The notes beneath the pieces were generated by a model that worked only from the letters and a program-made list of their open reading frames with translations, had not been told where the DNA came from and did no database searches. From Streptomyces sp. NBC_00285 (GTDB lineage Bacteria > Actinomycetota > Actinomycetes > Streptomycetales > Streptomycetaceae): a stretch of DNA of 64,000 bases. The stretch is taken from assembly GCF_036174265.1 (NCBI RefSeq), contig NZ_CP108055.1, positions 992,001 through 1,056,000 of the forward strand. Reading direction: 5' to 3'. Shown piece after piece: positions 17,898 through 25,322 of this stretch. The translations under genes were made by a program, and so were the position numbers. Position 1 is the first letter of the stretch, and every line of letters starts with the position of its first letter.

Positions 17898-19127
17898 CTA
17901 CGCCGATCGACACGCCGCGAGCCGCTTGGCCAGGAAGTTCCGCTCGGCGTCGTTCTCCACCAGCTCGAGCGCCCGCTCGTACGCCCTGGCCGCCTCCGCC
18001 GTACGGCCGCTGCGGCGCAGCAGGTCGGCGCGGGTGGCCGGGAGCAGGTGGTAGCCGTTCAGCTCGCCTTCCCGTTCCAGTTCCGCGACCAGTGCCAGGC
18101 CCGCGTCGGGGCCCTCGGCCATACCCACGGCGACCGCGCGGTTGAGGCGGACCACGGCGGAGGGCACCAGGCGCAGGAGCTCGCCGTACAGGGCGGCGAT
18201 GTCGGCCCAGTCGGTGTCCGCGGCCGTCGCCGCCGTGGTGTGGCAGGCGGCGATGGCGGCCTGGATCTGGTAAGGGCCGGGCCGGCCGCGGCGCAGTGCG
18301 CCCTCCAGCAGGGCGGCGCCCTCGTCGACCTCGGCGTGGTCCCAGGCCGTGCGGTCCTGGTCCTCCAGGGTCACCAGCTCCCCGGCCGCGTCCACCCGGG
18401 TCTCGCGGCGTGCGTCGTGCAGGAGCAGCAGCGCGAGCAGGCCGAGGGCCTCGGGCTCGTCAGGCATGAGGCGGGCCAGGACGCGGGCCAGCCGGACGGC
18501 TTCCACGCACAGGTTCCGCCGTAGGAGATCGGCGCCCGAGGTGGCCGCGTACCCCTCGTTGAACAGCAGGTAGAGCACGCCGAGCACACCGGTGGTGCGT
18601 TCGGGCAGCAGGTGGGCGGGCGGTACCCGGTAGGGGATGCCGGCGTGCCGGATCTTCTTCTTTGCGCGCACCAGACGCTGCGCCATGGTCGCCTCGGGTA
18701 CGAGGAAGGCGCGGGCGATCTCCGGTGTGCTCAGCCCGGCGAGGGTCCGCAGGGTCAGGGCGACGCGGGCCTCGATGTGCAACGCGGGATGGCAGCAGGT
18801 GAAGATCAGGCGCAGCCGGTCGTCCTGGACGCCGCTGTCGTCGTACGGCTCCTCGTACCCCGTGAGCATCGCCGCCTCCTGCAGTTTCCGCGCCCCGACC
18901 GCCTCCCGGCGCAGCACGTCCATGGCCCGGTGGCGGGCGGTCGTGGTGAGCCAGGCGCCGGGGCGGCGCGGGACTCCGTCGCGCCGCCACCGGTCGAGCG
19001 CCTGGGCGAAGGCGTCCTGTGCGCACTCCTCGGCGAGGTCCCAGTCGCCGGTCACCCGGATCAGGGTGGCGACGACCTGGCCCCACTCCTCCCGGAAGGC
19101 GGCGGTGACGGCTTCTTGCGGGGTCAT
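17898..19127 (-). CDS. ECF42-type RNA polymerase sigma factor
   Basis: A 409-residue extracytoplasmic-function sigma factor. Region 2 is AEECAQDAFAQALDRW with AWLTTTARHRAMDVLRRE; region 4 is LAGLSTPEIARAFLVPEATM. Unlike short ECF factors it has a long C-terminal extension (from LPERTTGVLGVLYLLFNEGY) with TPR-like helices (DUF6596). This is the ECF42 group, whose genes are linked to DGPF/YCII proteins, as here. No anti-sigma factor is known for this group; the extension is thought to control activity. The ATG at 19127 overlaps the TGA of the YCII gene. Confidence 0.88.
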   Translation of the reverse strand: MTPQEAVTAAFREEWGQVVATLIRVTGDWDLAEECAQDAFAQALDRWRRDGVPRRPGAWLTTTARHRAMDVLRREAVGARKLQEAAMLTGYEEPYDDSGVQDDRLRLIFTCCHPALHIEARVALTLRTLAGLSTPEIARAFLVPEATMAQRLVRAKKKIRHAGIPYRVPPAHLLPERTTGVLGVLYLLFNEGYAATSGADLLRRNLCVEAVRLARVLARLMPDEPEALGLLALLLLHDARRETRVDAAGELVTLEDQDRTAWDHAEVDEGAALLEGALRRGRPGPYQIQAAIAACHTTAATAADTDWADIAALYGELLRLVPSAVVRLNRAVAVGMAEGPDAGLALVAELEREGELNGYHLLPATRADLLRRSGRTAEAARAYERALELVENDAERNFLAKRLAACRSA

Positions 19128-19465
19128 TCCCACACGGGCCGTACTTCCACCGAGCCGCCCCCGAGCGCCGCCGGATGCCGGGACGCGAGGGAGATCGCCT
19201 CGTCCAGGTCGGCGACCTCGATGATGTCGATCCCGGCGATGTACTCCTTGGACTCGATGAACGGCCCGTCGGTGAGCAGGACCTCGTCGCCCCTGACGCG
19301 CACGGTGGTGGCGTCGGAGGCGGGACGCAGACGGGCACCGCCCTTGACGATGTCGCGGCTGACGACCTCCTCGATGTAGGAGGTGAAGCGGGGATCCTCG
19401 GCGATCTGGGCGGGGCTCAGTTCCGTGCCACCCACCGGGGTGCAGATCAGCAGGGCGTACTTCAT
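19124..19465 (-). CDS. YCII-related (DGPF) protein
   Basis: A 113-residue single YCII domain with the DGPF signature as LLTDGPFIESKEYIAGIDII. YCII domains are small ferredoxin-like folds; the DGPF subgroup accompanies ECF42 sigma factors and is thought to belong to the same signalling or stress response. It is the middle gene of a tightly coupled operon: its ATG overlaps the stop of the upstream fusion gene and its TGA overlaps the sigma factor start. Confidence 0.85.
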   Translation of the reverse strand: MKYALLICTPVGGTELSPAQIAEDPRFTSYIEEVVSRDIVKGGARLRPASDATTVRVRGDEVLLTDGPFIESKEYIAGIDIIEVADLDEAISLASRHPAALGGGSVEVRPVWE

Positions 19466-20196
19466 GACCGGTCCTCCTCGATTCCGGCGTCGAACGCGAC
19501 GGATGCGTGCTGGTGGGCGATCAGCCACCGGTCGGCGGGCAGCCGGTAGCCGGTGGTCACCCGCAGGGTGCTGTCCAGGCGCTCCCCCGTGGTCAGCGTG
19601 GCCCGTGTCCGCACCAGCGCGTGGCTGAACGCGACGCTCTCGTCGACCCGGAGCCGGAACTCCAGCACCTCGCGCTCCACGGACCCGGTGACAGTGGAGA
19701 ACCACCACTCCTGGGCCTTGCGGAAGGCGTCGATCCCGCGTTGCTCAAGGCCGGTCATGGGATGGAACACCTCGACGTCCGGCGCGTAGCAGGCGAGCAT
19801 CCCGGTGAGGTCACGGTCCCGGACGGCCCGGGTGAGCTCCGCGTCGAGGCGGCGGATCTCCCCCTCGGCGTCCTCGGCCTCCCAGAACGGCCGCACCTCC
19901 ATGGCCCCGACCGAGGCCACAGGGTGCCGTGCGGCCGCCTCGACCGCTTCCTCCAGGCTGTCGCACTCCAGGATGTCGAAGCCGGCGACGTACTCCTTGG
20001 TCTCCGCGAACGGCCCGTCGGTACGCAGCACCTCGCCGCCGCGCACCCGCACGGTGACGGCGTCGGCGGGCAGCGCGAGCCGGTGCCCGTGCTGCCGTAC
20101 GCCACGGTCCCCGAGTTCCTCGACCCAGGGTTCGACGGGGGCCATGCCTGAGGCGTCGTTGGTGTCGTCGCCGCAGACGAGCAGCATGTACTTCAT
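19462..20196 (-). CDS. YCII (DGPF) - SnoaL fusion protein
   Basis: A 244-residue two-domain protein. The YCII domain occupies about 1-105 (VLRTDGPFAETKEYVAGFDI), and the second half (about 110-240) is a SnoaL/NTF2-like domain (YAPDVEVFHPMTGLEQRG, HALVRTRATLTTGERL). It is the first gene of the three-gene ECF42 operon. GGGAGGATCC precedes the ATG. The fusion suggests that the YCII fold and a ligand-binding NTF2 fold work together in this pathway; the ligand is unknown. Confidence 0.82.
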   Translation of the reverse strand: MKYMLLVCGDDTNDASGMAPVEPWVEELGDRGVRQHGHRLALPADAVTVRVRGGEVLRTDGPFAETKEYVAGFDILECDSLEEAVEAAARHPVASVGAMEVRPFWEAEDAEGEIRRLDAELTRAVRDRDLTGMLACYAPDVEVFHPMTGLEQRGIDAFRKAQEWWFSTVTGSVEREVLEFRLRVDESVAFSHALVRTRATLTTGERLDSTLRVTTGYRLPADRWLIAHQHASVAFDAGIEEDRS

Positions 20197-20274
20197 GGAT
20201 CCTCCCGGTCCTCATGAGCTTCCTACACCCCACCGACGAACGCGACCGCCCCGAATCGACACCCGAGGCACACG

Positions 20275-20304
20275 AAAATGAGGGGCCGGATGTCCGGCCC
20301 CTCA
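20275..20304 (-). terminator. intrinsic terminator
   Basis: TGAGGGGCCGG and CCGGCCCCTCA form an 11-bp perfect stem with loop ATGT. Read on the minus strand it is followed by TTTT (20278-20275), the classic rho-independent layout. It lies 18 bases after the stop of the SDR fragment, so that fragment has kept its original terminator. Confidence 0.75.
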
Positions 20305-20321
20305 GTTCGGCTGTACGTGGG

Positions 20322-20459
20322 TCAGGCGGCCGAGGTCTTCTCGACGAGTTCCACGGTTTCCGACGCGCTCTCCCCGTCGAGATGCCAACCGAATACGAGC
20401 GCGCCCTCGGCGGCGAACGCTTCGGCTGCGGCCCGGCCGATTCCGGCTACTGTTCCATC
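20322..20459 (-). pseudogene. short-chain dehydrogenase fragment
   Basis: About 45 codons on the minus strand read GTVAGIGRAAAEAFAAEGA, a degenerate SDR Rossmann start (TGxxxGIG), then VFGWHLDGESASETVELVEK and a stop. The rest of an SDR (active site, about 200 residues) is missing. A good terminator follows, so internal sequence was probably lost while both ends stayed. The plus-strand methyltransferase begins directly at its other edge. Confidence 0.55.
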
Positions 20460-20460
20460 G

Positions 20461-21288
20461 ATGACCCCCGACGAGCACGCGCGGCTGATGCGGGCCAACC
20501 AGGCCAACTGGGACGCCCGCACCCCCGTCCACCTCGGCAGCCGGTTCTACGGCCTCGACCAGGACCTCGATCCCGAGCGCTGGTTCGCCCCCTTCGAGTG
20601 GGAGGACCTCGGGGACCTCACCGGCCTGGACCTGCTCCACCTCCAGTGCCATCTCGGCACCGAGACGCTCGCCCTGGCCCGCCGCGGAGCCCGCGCGGTG
20701 GGGCTCGACTTCTCGGAGGCGTCGGTGACCGCCGCGACCGGTCTCGCGGCGAAGGCCGGCGCGGACGTCACGTACGTACGGGCGAACGTGTACGACGCCG
20801 TCGAGGCGCTGGACGGGCGGCGCTTCGACGTCGTCTACACCGGCAAGGGCGCCCTGTGCTACCTCCCCGACCTGGAGCGCTGGGCGGGCGTGATCGCCCG
20901 ACTGCTGCGCCCCGGCGGCCTGTTGTACGTCGTCGAGTTCCATCCGCTGCTCAACTCGCTGGGCCCGAAGCCCGAACCGGACCAGGGGCCCGAACTGCTG
21001 CTGCGCCATGACTACTTGGGCGGTGAGGGACCGGTCCACCGGGACGCGACCCACACCTACACCGACGGTCCGGCCGTCGAGGGCGCCACCGACAGCTTCG
21101 AGTGGATGCACGGAATAGGAGAGGTCGTCACCGCGTTGACGAGGGCAGGACTGAACATCCGGCACCTCAGGGAGAGCGACGAGCTGCCCTGGCCGCGGTG
21201 GCCGCAGATGCAGCGCACCCCGTCCGGCTGGTGGCGGCTCCCCGCCCCGCGGATCCCGCTCCTGTACGGCCTTCTCGCCCAGCGCTGA
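20461..21288 (+). CDS. class I SAM-dependent methyltransferase
   Basis: A 275-residue protein with motif I as LDLLHLQCHLGTETLALA, followed by GLDFSEASV and a VVYTGKGALCYLPDLERW stretch. The QCHLGT form of the glycine loop is characteristic of a group of uncharacterised methyltransferases in actinobacteria. It continues to a C-terminal PRWPQMQRTPSGWWRLP. The ATG at 20461 has no clear ribosome site (ATCG before it), so the transcript may be leaderless. The substrate is unknown. Confidence 0.8.
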   Translation: MTPDEHARLMRANQANWDARTPVHLGSRFYGLDQDLDPERWFAPFEWEDLGDLTGLDLLHLQCHLGTETLALARRGARAVGLDFSEASVTAATGLAAKAGADVTYVRANVYDAVEALDGRRFDVVYTGKGALCYLPDLERWAGVIARLLRPGGLLYVVEFHPLLNSLGPKPEPDQGPELLLRHDYLGGEGPVHRDATHTYTDGPAVEGATDSFEWMHGIGEVVTALTRAGLNIRHLRESDELPWPRWPQMQRTPSGWWRLPAPRIPLLYGLLAQR

Positions 21289-21563
21289 CGGATACGTGCT
21301 ACTCTGCCGACAGCACTTGTGTACGCCCCGCTGTGGGCGCCGGTGCCAGTTCCCTTCGAATCACTGAATCTCCCGTCGCTTGCCGACCGGTCTTTCAGCT
21401 CTTCAGCACCACCTCGTGAGCAAGGCCCCCTCGCCCTGTGCGAGTTCGCCGTACCCGAGGTACTGCTTCCCGCCGCCCGAAGGCGCTGTTCGTCTTCCCC
21501 GCGCGGCTTCTCCCCTTCCTTCCGCATGTCCCATGCCTTCCGTCCTCGAAAGGACAGACCACC
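21289..21563 (+). promoter_or_regulatory. long pyrimidine-rich leader of the rho paralogue
   Basis: 275 bp lie between the methyltransferase stop and the rho ATG. From about 21470 to 21550 the plus strand is strongly pyrimidine-rich with C-rich runs, the kind of RNA that Rho loads onto, so autoregulation by early termination is plausible. A frame from GTG 21319 runs to a TGA at 21565-21567 that overlaps the rho start (ATGA); it could be a leader peptide, but its composition is not convincing. Confidence 0.45.
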
Positions 21564-22700
21564 ATGACCACCACACTCGAAAAGCCCCCAGTACAGCAGC
21601 AGTCCCCGGTCCGCGCCGTCACCGGCGTCCTCGACATCGACGCGAGCGGGAAGGGGCACCTGCGCGCCGCGAACCTGCTGCCCTCGCCCTCCGACCTCCA
21701 GGTCTCCCCCGCACTGATCCGCAGGTTCGGCCTGCGCAAGGGAGACACCGTCGACGGGGTGCGCGGCACCCAGCGCGCCCTCACCGAGGTCGCCCGGGTC
21801 AACGGCGGTATCCCCGACACGGGTCGCCGTCACTTCCGCGATCTCACCCCGCTGCACCCGAACGAGCGGATCCGTCTCGAACATCCGGCGTCCGGCCTCA
21901 CCGGTCGGGTCGCCGATCTGATCGCACCCGTCGGCAAGGGCCAGCGCGGGCTGATCGTGGCCCCGCCCAAGACCGGCAAGACCGTCCTGCTCCAGCAGAT
22001 CGCGGCCGCCGTCGCCGGCAACCACCCCGAGTGCCGCCTGATGGTGGTGCTGCTCGACGAACGCCCCGAGGAAGTCACCGACATGCAGCGCTCCGTGCGC
22101 GGCGAGGTGTACGCCTCGACGTTCGACCGCCCGGCCAAGCAGCACATCGCGCTGGCCGAGCTGGTGATCGAGCGGGCCAAGCGGCTCGTCGAGGCCGGTG
22201 AGGACGTCGTGATCCTGCTCGACTCCCTGACCCGGCTGTGCCGGGCGCACAACAATGCGGCCGCCGGTGGTGGCCGCACCCTCAGCGGCGGGGTCGACGC
22301 GACCGCGCTGATCGGGCCGAAGCGGTTCTTCGGTGCCGCCCGGCTCGCCGAGGAGGGCGGCTCGCTCACCATCCTCGCCACCGCCCTGGTCGAGACCGGC
22401 TCGCGCGCCGACGACTTCTACTTCGAGGAACTCAAGAGCACCGGCAACATGGAGCTGCGCCTGGACCGCGAGCTCGCCTCCCGGCGCGTCTTCCCGGCCG
22501 TCGCCATCGACCCCTCCGGCACCCGCCGCGAGGAACTCCTGTTGCCCCCGGCCGAGTTGGCGACCGTACACGGTCTGCGCCGGGCGCTGCGGACCCGGGA
22601 CGGCCAGGCCAGCCTGGAGACCCTCCTGGAGCGCATGCGCGAGACCCCGGACAACGCGACCTTCCTGCGCCGGATCCAGCCGACGCTGCCCACGGGCTGA
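21564..22700 (+). CDS. rho: transcription termination factor Rho, compact paralogue
   Basis: A 378-residue hexameric RNA helicase. The RNA-binding domain occupies about 15-110 (GHLRAANLLPSPSDLQVSP). The ATPase domain follows with Walker A APPKTGKTVLL, Walker B VILLDSLTRLCRAHN, the Q-loop region GSLTILATALVETGSRADDF and the R-loop MELRLDRELASRRVFPA. The LLDERPEEVTDMQ and PPKTGKT segments keep bicyclomycin-contact positions. Housekeeping Rho proteins of Streptomyces are much longer because of an N-terminal Arg/Gly-rich insertion; this one lacks it, so it is probably a second, shorter Rho. AAAGGA precedes the ATG. Confidence 0.88.
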   Translation: MTTTLEKPPVQQQSPVRAVTGVLDIDASGKGHLRAANLLPSPSDLQVSPALIRRFGLRKGDTVDGVRGTQRALTEVARVNGGIPDTGRRHFRDLTPLHPNERIRLEHPASGLTGRVADLIAPVGKGQRGLIVAPPKTGKTVLLQQIAAAVAGNHPECRLMVVLLDERPEEVTDMQRSVRGEVYASTFDRPAKQHIALAELVIERAKRLVEAGEDVVILLDSLTRLCRAHNNAAAGGGRTLSGGVDATALIGPKRFFGAARLAEEGGSLTILATALVETGSRADDFYFEELKSTGNMELRLDRELASRRVFPAVAIDPSGTRREELLLPPAELATVHGLRRALRTRDGQASLETLLERMRETPDNATFLRRIQPTLPTG

Positions 22701-22769
22701 CCGAGTCGCAGAGCGGCCCGGCCCGCCTCGTCGAGGGCGCGACGGCTCTCGGCAGCTCGACCTCATCCG

Positions 22770-22890
22770 ACGCCCGCGGCCACCTCGTCGGCGACGTGGA
22801 GAGCGAACAGGACGTCCGCTGCGTGGCCGCTCCCGTCCGCGACCGCGCCGGTGCCGTCACCGCGGCCGCCGGCGTCCCGGGGCCGGCACG
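22770..22890 (+). pseudogene. IclR family regulator fragment
   Basis: About 40 codons read RGHLVGDVESEQDVRCVAAP then VRDRAGAVTAAAGVPGPA. This is the conserved patch of the IclR effector domain (the GVRCVAAPV-D--G-V-AA-SV-GP pattern). Nothing of the helix-turn-helix or the rest of the domain remains, and there is no start. It occupies part of the 352-bp gap between rho and the carboxypeptidase gene; the other parts of that gap show nothing recognisable. Confidence 0.55.
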
Positions 22891-23040
22891 CTGCTCCTCT
22901 TCGCCACCCGCACCATGACCCGGAACCCTGAGTGGGACACCGGAGCCTTCACAGGACTGACACGGCGGTCGGCGTGCGGCATCCGGGTGCTCGCGCACGT
23001 TCCTCGGCCCGGGCAGCACGGTGTGGGGCCGGTCTCTTCC

Positions 23041-23046
23041 TAGCTT
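23041..23046 (+). promoter_or_regulatory. -10 element of a leaderless promoter
   Basis: TAGCTT ends six bases before the ATG at 23053 and no ribosome site is present, so transcription probably starts at the A of the start codon. Confidence 0.4.
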
Positions 23047-23052
23047 TGCGGT

Positions 23053-24222
23053 ATGACAATCGGACTTCCCTCTCGGATGGCCGTCTCAGCCTGCGCGCTG
23101 TGCACGACCGGCCTGCTGGTGTTCGCTCCTGTGACGGCGGCCGCGCACCCGGGCTCCGGACCCGCCGGACCTCGGACCTCGTCCGTGTCGCCCGCCCTGC
23201 TGTACCGCTCCGGCACCCAGGTCCGGCCGCACCCGGGCGCGCCAAGGGTCCCGGACGTCTCCGCGCTGTCGTGGGTGGTGGCCGACGCCCGCAGCGGAAC
23301 GGTGCTCGCCGCGCACGACGCCCACCGGAAGCTGCCTCCGGCCAGCACGCTCAAGACCCTGTTCGCCCTGACCGTGCTGCCGACGCTGCCCGGGGGCCTC
23401 AGGCACAGGGTCGAGGAGAACGAACTGGCGGACGTCGCGCCAGGCAGCAGTCTGGTCGGGGTCGCCGAGGGGCAGACCTACCGGGTGGCCGACCTGTGGC
23501 GCGGGGTCTTCCTCAACTCCGGTAACGACGCCGTGCACGTGCTGGCCGGGCTCAGCGGCGGCTGGCGTTCCACGGCCGTCCGGATGCAGGCCAAGGCGCG
23601 GCTCCTGGGCGCCCGTGACACCCACGTCCGCTCCCCCGACGGCTACGACACCCCGGGCCAGGTCTCCTCGGCGTACGACCTCGCGGTCTTCGGCCGGGCC
23701 GGGCTGCGCAACCCGGACTTCGCGCGGTACTGCAGCACGGCCGAGTCGAAGTTCCCCGGCAGGGGCGGGTGGTCGTACGGGATCCAGAACACCAACCGGC
23801 TGCTGACGGGTGCCAACGGCGTGGCGCGTTATCCCGGGCTGATCGGGATCAAGAACGGCTACACGAGCCGCGCCGGCAACACGCTCGTCGCCGCCGCCCA
23901 CCGGGGTGACCGGACCCTGGTCGTCACGGTGATGAACCCCCAGGAGGGCGGCGGCTTCACCGTCTACGAGGAGGCGCGCGAGCTGCTCGACTGGGGGTTC
24001 GGCGCGGCCGGCCGGGTGGATCCGGTGGGTTCGCTGGACGCGCTGCGGGTGAGGCCCCGGCCGGGTCCCGCGGCGGTACCGGTCGCGGCGGCGGTGTCAC
24101 CGGACGGGAAGGGCGGACCGGGCTGGCTGGAGACCTGGACCGTCCTGGGCGCCGCCGGGCTGGGCGCGGGATCGATGGTGATGGCGCTGCGGTCCCGGGC
24201 CGGCCGTTCGGTACGGGGCTGA
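23053..24222 (+). CDS. D-alanyl-D-alanine carboxypeptidase (low-molecular-weight PBP)
   Basis: A 389-residue extracytoplasmic serine peptidase. The signal peptide (about 1-32) ends VTAAAHP. The active-site motifs are PPASTLKTLF (S-x-x-K), NSGND (S-x-N) and GIKNGYTSRAGN in place of KTG. A C-terminal hydrophobic helix (WTVLGAAGLGAGSMVMAL) anchors it in the membrane. It trims D-alanine from peptidoglycan stem peptides. The last 259 bp overlap the 3' part of a glycosyltransferase gene on the other strand. Confidence 0.87.
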   Translation: MTIGLPSRMAVSACALCTTGLLVFAPVTAAAHPGSGPAGPRTSSVSPALLYRSGTQVRPHPGAPRVPDVSALSWVVADARSGTVLAAHDAHRKLPPASTLKTLFALTVLPTLPGGLRHRVEENELADVAPGSSLVGVAEGQTYRVADLWRGVFLNSGNDAVHVLAGLSGGWRSTAVRMQAKARLLGARDTHVRSPDGYDTPGQVSSAYDLAVFGRAGLRNPDFARYCSTAESKFPGRGGWSYGIQNTNRLLTGANGVARYPGLIGIKNGYTSRAGNTLVAAAHRGDRTLVVTVMNPQEGGGFTVYEEARELLDWGFGAAGRVDPVGSLDALRVRPRPGPAAVPVAAAVSPDGKGGPGWLETWTVLGAAGLGAGSMVMALRSRAGRSVRG

Positions 24223-25322
24223 CCCACCGGCAGCCACAGCAGCAGCCCGAGCGTGATCCAGGTGTAGGTGTTGCTGCCGAGGAAACCGTCGACGCCGGAC
24301 GCGTCGTCGAACCACAGCCACACCACGCTGGTGCACAGCACGGCGTACAGGGCGCCCGCGATGCGCGGGTGCCCTGTACGCACGAGGACGGCGAAGGACG
24401 GCAGCAGCCACACCAGGTGGTGGACCCAGGTGATCGGGCTGACCAGGCACGCGGTCAGCCCGGTCAGCGCGAACGCGGCCGCCCAGTCCCCCGCCGCCGC
24501 GGCCCGCCGGGCCCGTACGGCCCACACGCACAGGGTCAGCAGCACCGCCCCGGCCCACACCCCGCGGTCCGGTTCGCCCAGCCGGGCCAGGATGCCCTGC
24601 AACGACTGGTTGGAGACGTAGTCAAGGCGGCCCACCCTGGTGGTGTCCCACATGGCGTCGGTCCAGTAGAAACGCGAGGCGCCGGGGGCCACCACGGCCG
24701 CGAATCCGGTGGCCGCCAGGGCCACCACGGTGGCGACGGCCGCCGCGCGCCAGCGCCGCGCGATCAGCAGCAGACCGATGAACAGGGCCGGCGTGAGCTT
24801 CACCGCGGCGGCCAGACCGATCCCGATACCGGCCCGGCGTTCCCGGCCGGTGGCGAGCAGCCACGCGTCGACGAGGACGAGGGCCAGCAGCAGCAGGTTC
24901 ACCTGGCCGAAGCTGAAGGTGTCGCGCAGCGGCTCGAACAGCGCAAGCACGCACGCGCCCAGCGCACAGCCGTACCAGCCGTAGCGCCGCCAGGCCCGTC
25001 CGGTCAGGAGGCGTACGACCGCGGCCAGCGCCACCAGGTTGAGCAGCAGGCCCAGCGCGATCGCGGCGCGCAGACCGAGCAGGGCCATCGGCAGCATGGC
25101 GACGGCCGCGAACGGCGGGTAGGTGAAGCCGTACGTCGTCCCCGGCACCCGGTAGTCGTAGAGCCGTCCGCCGTGGTGCACCCAGGTGTCCACGGCTCCG
25201 TGGTAGACGCGCAGGTCGAACCAGTCACGCAGGAGCGGCACGGTCGCCGTGAACACGGTGACCGCGGCGGCGAGGGACAGGACCAGCGTCAGCCGGGCGC
25301 GATCCGTGGCCGGCGCCCTCAT
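23964..25322 (-). CDS. GT87-type polyprenol-phosphate-dependent mannosyltransferase
   Basis: A 452-residue GT-C membrane enzyme with about 10 helices. The first extracellular loop holds WFDLRVYHGAVDTWVHHG followed by GFTYPPFAAV, the aspartate and YPP motif of GT87 (DUF2029) enzymes such as PimE. WVHHLVWLLPSF lies late in the protein. The C-terminal about 80 residues are hydrophilic (Pro/Ser/Thr-rich) and run antiparallel through the end of the carboxypeptidase gene. The ATG overlaps the TGA of the MptB-like gene, so the two are an operon; both use polyprenyl-phosphate sugars. Confidence 0.83.
   Translation of the reverse strand: MRAPATDRARLTLVLSLAAAVTVFTATVPLLRDWFDLRVYHGAVDTWVHHGGRLYDYRVPGTTYGFTYPPFAAVAMLPMALLGLRAAIALGLLLNLVALAAVVRLLTGRAWRRYGWYGCALGACVLALFEPLRDTFSFGQVNLLLLALVLVDAWLLATGRERRAGIGIGLAAAVKLTPALFIGLLLIARRWRAAAVATVVALAATGFAAVVAPGASRFYWTDAMWDTTRVGRLDYVSNQSLQGILARLGEPDRGVWAGAVLLTLCVWAVRARRAAAAGDWAAAFALTGLTACLVSPITWVHHLVWLLPSFAVLVRTGHPRIAGALYAVLCTSVVWLWFDDASGVDGFLGSNTYTWITLGLLLWLPVGQPRTERPARDRSAITIDPAPSPAAPRTVQVSSQPGPPFPSGDTAAATGTAAGPGRGLTRSASSEPTGSTRPAAPNPQSSSSRASS

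Noticed and set aside
21319..21567. 82-codon frame upstream of rho as a gene
   Set aside because: It starts at a GTG without a ribosome site and its composition is not protein-like. It is mentioned only as a possible leader because its stop overlaps the rho start.
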